Source: Limisphaerales bacterium (GTDB lineage: Bacteria; Verrucomicrobiota; Verrucomicrobiia; Limisphaerales; UBA11358). Taken from it: a DNA stretch of 11,523 bases. Where the stretch lies: NCBI GenBank assembly GCA_027451565.1, contig DAIDJC010000085.1, positions 1 through 11,523 on the forward strand, written 5' to 3'. The position numbers and the translations under genes are program-made. Positions within the stretch are counted from its first letter, which is position 1. Each line of letters opens with the position of its first letter. Shown piece by piece: positions 1 to 5,582 of the stretch. The notes beneath the pieces were generated by a model, which searched no databases, was not told the DNA's origin, and worked only from the letters and a program-made list of their open reading frames with translations.

Positions 1-1
1 C

Positions 2-475
2 GACGACCGGTTCCCCCAAGCTCGGCAGCGGCTGGACTTCTATCATGCCGTGCAACACTTGGCGGCGGTGGGCCGGGCGCTCTTTGGCGAAGACAAGGAA
101 AAATACCGGGCCTGGCTGCGTCCATTGATCCGGCAATTAAAGCATGAATCCTCCATTAAAGTGATCCGGCAACTGGAGGAGGCGCTGGCACAGATGCCCA
201 AGGGAGAAGAGGCTCTAACCGTCGCCAAGGAGGTGGCCTACTTTCAGGAACATCAAGCCCGCATGGATTACCGCGCGGGAAGGCGGGCGGGCGAACCGAT
301 TGGCAGCGGTCCGGTTGAAGCCACTTGCCGACAAACCCAATGTCGGTTCAAAAGACCCGGCCAGTTCTGGAGCAAGCAAGGCGACGAAGCTTTGCTCTGT
401 TTGGAAATGTTCTGGCGCAATGACCGCTGGCATCTCTTGTTCCCTCACACATTGTTCAAGCCTGCAAGAAACTGA
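2..475 (+). CDS. ISKra4-type transposase, C-terminal part (5' end outside window)
   Basis: The reading frame is already open at base 2 and ends at a TGA at 473-475, so the N-terminal part lies to the left of the window. A GTG at 50 is an internal codon, not a convincing start, because the preceding residues (QRLDFYHAVQHL) already match the family. The later stretch with RMDYRAGRRAGEPIGSGPVE, followed by a CRQTQ..FKRPGQFW segment, is the characteristic C-terminal block of ISKra4-family DDE transposases: Y-x-RM, then GxPIGSGxVEaxC, then R-x-G-x-W. The fragment has no internal stop and may belong to an intact or recently active element. No terminal inverted repeat could be recognised in the 160 bp downstream. 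Codon usage looks like that of its neighbours. Confidence 0.8.
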   Translation, partial: DDRFPQARQRLDFYHAVQHLAAVGRALFGEDKEKYRAWLRPLIRQLKHESSIKVIRQLEEALAQMPKGEEALTVAKEVAYFQEHQARMDYRAGRRAGEPIGSGPVEATCRQTQCRFKRPGQFWSKQGDEALLCLEMFWRNDRWHLLFPHTLFKPARN

Positions 476-634
476 GATGCGCCCCTGCCCTGGGAAATTT
501 GTAAAACACTATTGACAGTTCCTGTTGAATTTGTCGAACTTGGTCCACTCCAATGTTCTCGCGAGGGAAGTTGCAAATGAGGGTTTCGCGAGTGGTGGGT
601 TCATTGGCTAATCATTAAAATCCAGGAGACATAT

Positions 635-1492
635 ATGGCTTTAACCAGACAAGTGGTGTCAACGCTGACAGGTGAGGGAGTGGATGTCATGGGTCCAAGC
701 ACCCTGGCCTATCATTATCCGGATCAAAGTCTGGTGTCTGGAAGCCTGCTCACCGTTGAAGCGAATCACTTTGCCGTGCTTAAATCCCGTGGCGCCGTGC
801 TGGGCGTGTACGAGACCGGCCAATTCCCCATCCAGACGCCGGACAAGCCCGTCCTGGGGAGCTTCGTGCCCGCTTTCTTTGGCGGCCAATCGCCGTGGCA
901 GTATGAAGTGCTCTACATCAACCGGGCCAAGTTGCTGGTGCGCAATTCAGGGATGGCCACTTCTGCGGAGATGGCTGAAATGTCCTACCAGGTTGAATAT
1001 TACATTCATGTGGATACCACGGACGGCGCCCTCAAGCTGGTCACGCACATGCCGTTCAACAAACATTTCATCTCAACCGAAGAGGTCGCAAGCTATGCCG
1101 GACCGGTTGTGGAGCAGGCCATCAACCAGGTCGTCCAAGTCACCCCCATGGAAAAGGTCAATGAGAAGATCCACGACATCGTGGAACTTGTGAAGGGGCA
1201 CTTGGGCAGCTTCCTGGATGTGTACGGCATTACCCTGAACGATGCCAAAATACTGATTATTCCAAAGGACGAGCGCATGCGCGAATTGATTTCGCTGCGG
1301 GCCTTCGGGCTTTCGGAGATTGAAGCCGTGCGCTACTACCTCGCCCTCAAGATGGCCGAGAAAGGCCTGGTTTCCGCGCCCAATGCGGCTGTCGGGCAGC
1401 CTTACTTTATCGGTGGAACCACCTTGGGCACCTTTGCCATACCCGGGGCTGGCGCGACGGAAACCCCGGCGACGGGCAAGGAAAGCGCTTGA
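635..1492 (+). CDS. SPFH (band 7) domain protein, YdjI/virion-core-like group
   Basis: A 285-residue protein starting at ATG 635, with a good ribosome-binding site (AGGAG at 624-628, six bases upstream). Residues ~35-230 fit an SPFH/band 7 fold: an N-terminal GSLLTVEANHFAVL strand pair typical of 'answers to a conduit' SPFH proteins, then a long domain ending in a helix with LGSFLDVYGITLNDAKILII and an ERMRELI..RAFGLSEIEAVRYYLALKMAEKGL segment. There is no clear transmembrane helix, unlike true flotillins, so the protein is probably soluble or peripherally membrane-attached. The last ~35 residues are Gly/Ala/Pro/Thr-rich and look disordered. Bacterial proteins of this type often sit beside stress or membrane-repair genes, but their role is poorly defined. 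The next gene begins about 105 bp downstream on the same strand and may be cotranscribed. A scaffold role is inference from the domain. Confidence 0.8.
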   Translation: MALTRQVVSTLTGEGVDVMGPSTLAYHYPDQSLVSGSLLTVEANHFAVLKSRGAVLGVYETGQFPIQTPDKPVLGSFVPAFFGGQSPWQYEVLYINRAKLLVRNSGMATSAEMAEMSYQVEYYIHVDTTDGALKLVTHMPFNKHFISTEEVASYAGPVVEQAINQVVQVTPMEKVNEKIHDIVELVKGHLGSFLDVYGITLNDAKILIIPKDERMRELISLRAFGLSEIEAVRYYLALKMAEKGLVSAPNAAVGQPYFIGGTTLGTFAIPGAGATETPATGKESA

Positions 1493-1533
1493 TTGGAACT
1501 GCCGCAGTGTCCGCCATTGATGCCATGGGAACA

Positions 1534-1550
1534 GCCCGGCATCACCGGGC
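1534..1550 (+). terminator. GC-rich hairpin after the SPFH gene
   Basis: A perfect 6-bp stem, GCCCGG (1534-1539) and CCGGGC (1545-1550), closes a five-base loop 42 bp after the SPFH stop codon. No U-run follows, so it is at best a weak or Rho-dependent terminator, or an mRNA 3'-end stabiliser. Its position between the two genes argues that the downstream gene starts at 1598 rather than at the TTG at 1493. Confidence 0.25.
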
Positions 1551-1597
1551 ACCGTAGCCGTGCAGGCCTTTCCCGTTTCGCCTGCTTGAATGCTTTT

Positions 1598-2161
1598 ATG
1601 GACCTGAAACATGCGGACAATCCGATGGATGCAGCCGGCCCCGTGAAGGCGATGCTTTCAAACCTTTTCCATGGCTGGGGTTACAACTTCTACCGAAAAG
1701 AGAACCGGCTTCGCGCGGATGATTTGCTGATTCGAACAAAGGTGAGTGAATTTCTGGGGGAAGCCCGTAATCACCTGGCCCGCCTCGAGATGGAATTCAG
1801 ACGGGAACACTTGCCGGCGCCAACACGTGAACATCCTTTTCCGGACAGGTCATCCGTCCTGGCCGCCCAAGCTTTGGAACGCATTCAAAAAAGCATCGAA
1901 GCGATGGAAGTCAGAGTCCGCAATGCATCCGTGCCTGAAATGGACCGGATTCATCAACCCCATCGCAACGAGCGCGACACCCTTGAGAAACTTGCCCTGA
2001 TTGATCAGGACCTTGTGGGGGCGGTGTTTTCTTTTCGTGAGGGCATTTTGAAACTCACGGATGGAGCCACCGCCGCTTCCGAGACGCAACGATTGCTGGA
2101 GGCCATCCAGTTCGAGGCAGTCTGGGATCGCCGCAACTCGGTGTTATCCATTCTGGCATAA
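1598..2161 (+). CDS. hypothetical charged, mostly helical protein downstream of SPFH gene
   Basis: I do not recognise the family. From ATG 1598 it is 187 residues; an in-frame ATG at 1625 is an alternative, and neither has a strong ribosome-binding site. The frame is open back to 1493, but that extension crosses an intergenic hairpin and begins with TTG. The protein has no signal peptide or membrane segment. It starts with a short segment rich in aromatic residues (LFHGWGYNFYRKENRLRADDLL). Long amphipathic helices follow, heavy in Arg/Glu/Lys (SEFLGEARNHLARLEMEFRRE; ALERIQKSIEAMEVRVRNA; HRNERDTLEKLALIDQDL), which suggests coiled-coil or helical-bundle assembly. Same-strand proximity to the SPFH gene suggests partnership, but that is inference. 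The TAA stop at 2159-2161 directly abuts an IS5-type remnant, so the natural C-terminus could have been altered by insertion. Confidence 0.6.
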   Translation: MDLKHADNPMDAAGPVKAMLSNLFHGWGYNFYRKENRLRADDLLIRTKVSEFLGEARNHLARLEMEFRREHLPAPTREHPFPDRSSVLAAQALERIQKSIEAMEVRVRNASVPEMDRIHQPHRNERDTLEKLALIDQDLVGAVFSFREGILKLTDGATAASETQRLLEAIQFEAVWDRRNSVLSILA

Positions 2162-2467
2162 GGCACCCGAAAGTGGGCCGTATTCACTTTTGCCGGCACA
2201 ACCGGGCGCGATGGGGCCAAAGCACTCTTGCGCCGGGTGTTGGGATGGTTTATCAGGCTCCGGCTGCTGTGGATGGATGACGGCTACAGTGGCAGCGCCC
2301 TTGTCAACTGGGTCAAAGTCCTGCCACGCCGCTGGGTTGTTGGGCGGGCGTTCGGCTGGCTGATGCACCACCGCCGGCTGGTGCGTAACCACAAGAGGAC
2401 AATCTCCAGCGCGGAGAACTTCATCTACATCGCCATGATCAGGCTTCAACTCCGCAGAACGGCCTGA
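2162..2467 (+). pseudogene. IS5-family transposase remnant (internally deleted)
   Basis: The frame immediately after the preceding stop codon reads as a degraded IS5-type DDE transposase C-terminal region: a TTGRDGAKALL segment (the family's 'DRDGA' region), then RLRLLWMDDGYSGSALV, which corresponds to the block around the second catalytic Asp (usually LxxDGGYxG). This is followed by VLPRRWVVGRAFGWL, which corresponds to PRRWVVERTFAWL. Roughly 20 residues normally lying between these blocks are missing. The catalytic Glu of the VER motif is replaced by Gly, and the N-terminal half is absent, so the product cannot be an active transposase. The frame ends at TGA 2465-2467. The AT-rich stretch at about 2474-2504, which finishes AAAACAGACTCT, could be the element's right terminus, but no matching left repeat was found. 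Confidence 0.75.
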
Positions 2468-2541
2468 TGCCTTTTTGAACATGAATTTTAAAACAGACTC
2501 TGAACACAAAGCCGCCCAACTCCGGCGCAATCACGGACTCC

Positions 2542-2577
2542 ACGCTGAATGCCGCGCTGAATGCCGCGCTGGATGCC
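2542..2577 (+). repeat. 12-bp tandem repeat, three copies
   Basis: Three consecutive 12-mers read ACGCTGAATGCC, GCGCTGAATGCC and GCGCTGGATGCC, each differing from the next by one base. The array lies in the ~170 bp without genes between the IS5 remnant and the MerR-family gene. It is in-frame periodic, so it may be a scrap of a repetitive coding sequence or simple slippage DNA. No function is evident. It could be useful as a variable-number locus. Confidence 0.7.
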
Positions 2578-2640
2578 TTTGCCATCCGCCTTGCGCTTGT
2601 GTAAACTGGGCTTTGATTTAATGCTGGCTTGTTGGCAATC

Positions 2641-3111
2641 ATGCAAGAATCTACCTTGAAGGTGGGTGAACTGGCGGCGCGCGTCGGTGTCGGCGTGCAG
2701 GCGCTTCACTATTATGAGCGGCTCGGCTTGCTTCCAAAACCGGGTCGGTCAGCGTCGAATTATCGCCTCTATCCGGCGGACGCGCTCCGCCGTGTTCAGT
2801 TCATCAAGAAAGCCCAGGCATGGGGTTTTACGCTGGAGGAAATCAGAGACATCCTCGGTCTGCGTGACCGGGGCTGCGCTCCCTGCCGCTGCATCGCCGA
2901 CGTGGGCAAAAAGCATTTGCAGGAGTTGGACGCGCGTATTGCGGCGTTACAGGAGTTTCGGCGGGAGCTGGCTGTCGTCGTGCCGAGATGGGAAAAGGAA
3001 ACGTCGCGTCAGCGGAAATGCGCGGGTGAGTTTTGTGATTTAATCGAGCGTTTGCCTGAAAACCATCCCGCCCAATCCATCCCCAAAAGAACCTCAAAAA
3101 GAAACCCTTGA
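2641..3111 (+). CDS. merR: MerR-family metal-responsive transcriptional regulator
   Basis: A 156-residue protein from ATG 2641. An in-frame TTG at 2629 adds only four residues and has no better ribosome-binding site. Residues 6-75 form the winged helix-turn-helix of the MerR family: LKVGELAARVGV, LHYYERLGLL, YRLYPADALRRVQFIKKAQ and GFTLEEIRDIL. A long dimerisation helix follows (~85-112). Metal-site cysteines are Cys79, Cys82 and Cys84 at the start of that helix, and Cys127 and Cys132 near the end (KCAGEFCDLIE). This is the arrangement of heavy-metal sensors such as MerR, ZntR, CadR and PbrR rather than of drug sensors. Cys79 sits where Hg- and Cd/Pb-responsive members place their helix cysteine, but the exact metal cannot be read off. 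The gene lies directly upstream of, and in the same direction as, the MerTP gene it probably controls. Confidence 0.88.
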   Translation: MQESTLKVGELAARVGVGVQALHYYERLGLLPKPGRSASNYRLYPADALRRVQFIKKAQAWGFTLEEIRDILGLRDRGCAPCRCIADVGKKHLQELDARIAALQEFRRELAVVVPRWEKETSRQRKCAGEFCDLIERLPENHPAQSIPKRTSKRNP

Positions 3112-3139
3112 CCCTCTAGTGAGGTAGAGGCTGTAGATT
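3108..3139 (+). promoter_or_regulatory. MerR-type promoter/operator for the transporter operon
   Basis: A -35 box TTGACC (3108-3113) overlaps the regulator's stop codon, and a -10-like TAGATT lies at 3134-3139. The spacer is 20 bp, longer than the usual 17, as in promoters that MerR-type activators untwist. In the spacer sits a perfect dyad, CCTCTA (3113-3118) - six bases - TAGAGG (3125-3130). The layout and sequence resemble Cd/Pb/Zn/Cu/Hg-responsive MerR-family operators. Transcription from here would run into the MerTP gene starting at 3168. Confidence 0.8.
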
Positions 3140-3167
3140 GATCCAGAAACTAAAAACGAGAGGGTTT

Positions 3168-3791
3168 ATGGAAAAATCGAAAGTTCTGCAAAAAGCGTCT
3201 TTGGGCGGCAGTATTCTTGCCGCCATCACTGCTTCCTTGTGTTGTATCGGGCCACTGGCGGCAGTGGCTTTGGGGGCGGGTGGCTTTGCCGCGTCAGCCC
3301 TGTTTGAAAAATGGCGTCCTGTGTTTTTGGTCGTCACGTTCGCCTTGCTGGCGTTGGCATGGTTTCTGACCTATCGGAAACGGAAATCCACCTGTGAAGA
3401 AGGCTCGGCCTGCGCAACCAAACCTGTGTCCAAATGGAACAAGTTAATTCTGTGGCTTGCCACGGGCCTCGTCCTGGTTACGACGGCTTTTCCCGCCCTC
3501 TCATCGGCGATCCTGCGCATGACTCAATCGGATGCGCCGGTTATTGTCGCCGATGCGAATAGCGCCGTGCTGAAAGTAAAAATACCGGGCATGGATTGCG
3601 CCGCGTGCGCTTTCTCCATCCAAGCCAAGTTGCAAAAGCAGGTCGGTGTTGAAACTGCGCAGGTTCATTTCGCCGTCAAGGAAGCGGTTGTGGAATACGA
3701 CCGCACAAAACTTTCGCCCGATAAAATCATCGCGGCCATTGATGCGACCGGGTTCAAGGCCGAACCCGCAACTCAACAGAAAACACCATGA
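3168..3791 (+). CDS. merT: MerT-MerP fusion: mercuric-type transporter with C-terminal HMA domain
   Basis: A 207-residue protein from ATG 3168, with a purine-rich ribosome-binding site (AGAGGG at 3159-3164). The frame opens at 3138, but that start falls within the promoter. Residues 1-117 match MerT. The first membrane helix carries a Cys25-Cys26 pair (SLCCIGPLAAVALG), a second helix spans ~51-68, a cytoplasmic loop holds Cys76 and Cys82 (TCEEGSAC), and a third helix spans ~91-115. Residues ~132-197 are a MerP-like heavy-metal-associated domain with GMDCAAC (Cys144, Cys147) and the closing ATGF motif. In known Mer systems, periplasmic or fused MerP passes Hg(II) to the MerT cysteines for import to MerA. 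No MerA is encoded here, so the cargo and its fate are open. The stop overlaps a downstream ATG (ATGA at 3788). Confidence 0.9.
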   Translation: MEKSKVLQKASLGGSILAAITASLCCIGPLAAVALGAGGFAASALFEKWRPVFLVVTFALLALAWFLTYRKRKSTCEEGSACATKPVSKWNKLILWLATGLVLVTTAFPALSSAILRMTQSDAPVIVADANSAVLKVKIPGMDCAACAFSIQAKLQKQVGVETAQVHFAVKEAVVEYDRTKLSPDKIIAAIDATGFKAEPATQQKTP

Positions 3792-3945
3792 AAGCAGGAA
3801 TCCAACCAAGGTCTGCAAGCGCGATGATGGCGGCTGCATCCCCTTATGTCCCTTCTATGCAAACGAATTGTGGCCAAGCTCAAACGGGTTTTTGCCAGCA
3901 TGCACCGGCACCGTCAACAACTCTTGTCCCAAATCACAAAGCTAA
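3790..3945 (+). pseudogene. short cysteine-rich reading frame, start apparently lost by frameshift
   Basis: The frame one base off the ATG at 3788 encodes a compact, protein-like sequence with six Cys in 51 residues: VCKRDDGGCIPLCPFYANEL, then FLPACTGTVNNSCPKSQS and a TAA at 3943-3945. Its third codon positions are visibly richer in G/C than those of the competing frame, which here reads as low-complexity Ala/Ser/Gln. It stops 16 bp before the next convincing start (ATG 3962), as expected for an operon gene. It has no start codon of its own near the MerTP stop. A one-base change at about 3791-3800 would join it to the ATG at 3788; otherwise an ATG at 3742, inside merTP, is the nearest. This may be a small metal-binding protein that is frameshifted, misread in sequencing, or dead. 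I know of no named family for it. Confidence 0.4.
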
Positions 3946-3961
3946 AGCTGTAAAAATCGTC

Positions 3962-4555
3962 ATGATGAGTTTCTATCAGGTGCCGCTGGTGAGTCCTGCC
4001 GCGCCTGAAATCGGTTGTGGCAGCGGGTCCAAACCGCTGTTGCTGGAATTGGAAAGCACCAACGCCGTGTCCGGAGCATGGCTCAATCGTGCGGGAACCA
4101 TCATGGCGGATGTATGGGCAAACCAATCAACGACAAAACAGCGGGCCAGAATCATCAAGACCCTCCCGAGGCGGCAACCGACCTTTACTGAACTGGCCCG
4201 AAGTGCGAAACAACAGGCGTTAAAAGATTTTCGAGACGGGAATGGTTGGTATCGAGGCGCAGGGGTTGACCGCCTCAGCGAGGAGGAAACGGGCATTATC
4301 GCCGCCCGATTGGTTCAACCGGTGCAGGAAAAGACGGCCTTGCCACAAGAAAAAGCCGGAGCACTTCAACGCGCCTTTATGGAGGCGCCAAGAAAACGCT
4401 TCACCAACAATAAGGCGAAGCGGAAACAGAACGCGCCATTGAAATCCGGGCACGGGTTACAACAGGCCGTTGGTGAATACCTCGACAAAGATCAGATACC
4501 CGTTCTGAAAGAGGCAATCGAAAGTGGTTTGTGTCCGCTGCCCGGAGAAAGGTGA
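3962..4555 (+). CDS. hypothetical protein of the metal operon, possible HMA-like N-terminal domain
   Basis: Unrecognised; 197 residues from ATG 3962 (a second ATG follows at 3965). The same frame is open back to an ATG at 3788 that overlaps the MerTP stop, and automated callers may choose that start (255 residues). The extra 58 residues look like out-of-frame sequence. Residues 1-60 show VPLVSP, then GCGSGSKPLLLELE with Cys19, then VSGAWLNRAGTIMADVWA and a helix. This strand-Cys loop-helix-hairpin-helix order resembles a ferredoxin-like heavy-metal-associated fold with a single cysteine, which is inference. A middle segment has WYRGAGVDRLSEEETGIIAARL. The C-terminal third is Lys/Arg-rich and ends with a CPLPGER tail. 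There is no membrane helix or signal peptide, so it is probably cytoplasmic. It lies between the transporter and an Fe-S metallochaperone, with 3 bp to the next start. Confidence 0.6.
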   Translation: MMSFYQVPLVSPAAPEIGCGSGSKPLLLELESTNAVSGAWLNRAGTIMADVWANQSTTKQRARIIKTLPRRQPTFTELARSAKQQALKDFRDGNGWYRGAGVDRLSEEETGIIAARLVQPVQEKTALPQEKAGALQRAFMEAPRKRFTNNKAKRKQNAPLKSGHGLQQAVGEYLDKDQIPVLKEAIESGLCPLPGER

Positions 4556-4558
4556 TTT

Positions 4559-5038
4559 ATGTCCGATTGTTGTTCCAATCCCGCACTGGCTGCGTCGGAG
4601 ACGGCAAAGCCGGCCAAGCCGAAACTCTCCTGCCCGCGCTGCGGGCAGCCGGGCCAATTCGTGCCCATGCAGACCCTAAAACATCAGGTTAGGCCGGAAC
4701 ATCTTGAGACGGTGGAAATCGGGGGTTTTAACTTTTGCCGCAATACCGCCTGCGAGGTGGTTTATTTCAGTGACGGCGGCACGGTGCTTACCAAGGCGGA
4801 CGTGCGCCATCGCATCGGGTTGAAGGAAACGGAAGACCCAATCCCCGTTTGCTATTGCTTCGGTTTCACAGAAAAGATGCTGCGGGATGAAATTCATGCA
4901 ACCGGCCAATGCACCATCCCGCAGCGCATCACAGCGGAAATTAAAGCGGGCACCTGCGCCTGCGAAATTTGCAATCCGCAAGGCGCCTGTTGTTTGGGCA
5001 ACGTGACTGCGGCGGTGAAAAAATTATTGCTCCGCTGA
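4559..5038 (+). CDS. CopZ-like metallochaperone with [2Fe-2S]/zinc-type cysteine domain
   Basis: A 159-residue protein at ATG 4559, three bases after the preceding stop, with GGAG at 4544-4547 and AAAGG at 4548-4552 as ribosome-binding sequence. It contains 14 cysteines. Residues 25-65 hold CPRCG and FCRNTACEVVYF, a likely zinc site. Residues 98-145 hold PVCYCFGFTE, then AGTCACEICNPQGACCLGNV, the BFD-like [2Fe-2S] cysteine pattern. The arrangement matches the N-terminal region of archaeal CopZ and bacterial proteins annotated as iron-sulfur-binding metallochaperones. The C-terminal HMA domain of full CopZ is absent; here an HMA domain is carried by MerTP instead. The MSDCC N-terminus could bind metal as well. 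A role in accepting or reducing the imported metal is inference. The gene ends next to an IS110 remnant, so the operon may be truncated. Confidence 0.8.
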   Translation: MSDCCSNPALAASETAKPAKPKLSCPRCGQPGQFVPMQTLKHQVRPEHLETVEIGGFNFCRNTACEVVYFSDGGTVLTKADVRHRIGLKETEDPIPVCYCFGFTEKMLRDEIHATGQCTIPQRITAEIKAGTCACEICNPQGACCLGNVTAAVKKLLLR

Positions 5039-5049
5039 CAATCCGCGCT

Positions 5050-5540
5050 GATTTCCATTAGGCTGCTCAAGCCGCTGCTTCTTCCAGGACACTATTTGGC
5101 TGTCAGGATTTGCCCTGTGCCATGCTGTCATTTGCTTGGCCAACCGGGCAATTTCTTTTGAAAGACTATTAGAGCCTATCGGATGAAAGCAGGAAGATCA
5201 GCATTATCCGTTTCCTGCACTGCGGCGATAGCTTTCGTCATCCCGGCTTTGCCTTGGGCGAAGATCAAGCCCACTTCGGCCAAATGCGCCCTTCAAGCAT
5301 TGGCTGTTTCCAGTTTTTGCGGACGAGAATATCCCGACTGCGGTGCAACATCTGCACCGCCTGTTATTCAATGGTTTCAGGCGTCACAAACCGCATGTGA
5401 GGACGGCTGACAGCTTCGCAAATCGCCGCTGCGTCGGCGCGGTCGTTCTTCTGAAGCCGCACATGAGGTTTTATAGAGGCCGACGGAATTCTGGAGGCCC
5501 GGTGCGATGATCGCACAACCGGGCGAGGTTATGCTGCACC
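5050..5540 (-). pseudogene. IS110-family transposase remnant (stop codon plus frameshifts)
   Basis: The - strand from about 5475 down to 5319 reads KPHVRLQKNDRADAAAICEA, then VSRPHMRFV, then an in-frame TAA (5364-5366), then QAVQMLHRSRDILVR. This is the family block (KNDAADAEAICEA, then VEQQAVLMLHR) of the IS110 N-terminal RuvC-like DEDD domain. After a frameshift at about 5285-5318 the match continues as AHLAEVGLIFAQGKAGMTKA and on to a stop at 5176-5178. In a third frame, EIARLAKQMTAWHRAN down to about 5050 fits the family's coiled linker. The C-terminal Ser-containing domain is missing. A degraded N-terminus may reach 5540. The gap from 5039 to 5582 therefore holds no working gene. Confidence 0.75.
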
Positions 5541-5582
5541 AGTCAATGGCTGTTTATGGCGACGGCCCTGCATGGGACCGGT

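Noticed and set aside
512..540. TTGACA at 512-517 as promoter for the SPFH gene
   Set aside because: The -35 is perfect but no acceptable -10 lies 16-18 bp downstream. It may belong to the end of the upstream insertion element.
1493..1597. TTG start for the protein downstream of the SPFH gene
   Set aside because: It abuts the previous stop, has no ribosome-binding site of its own, and crosses a GC-rich hairpin. The sequence before 1598 is Pro/Gly/Cys-rich and unlike the rest.
2542..2577. Possible CRISPR-like array
   Set aside because: The repeats are 12 bp and directly abutting, with no spacers; it is a simple tandem repeat.
3788..3961. N-terminal 58 residues of the longer version of the 3962-4555 gene
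   Set aside because: The translation is low-complexity with poor third-position GC, and the overlapping alternative frame is more protein-like. Kept only as an alternative because ATGA overlap with merTP is a common operon junction.
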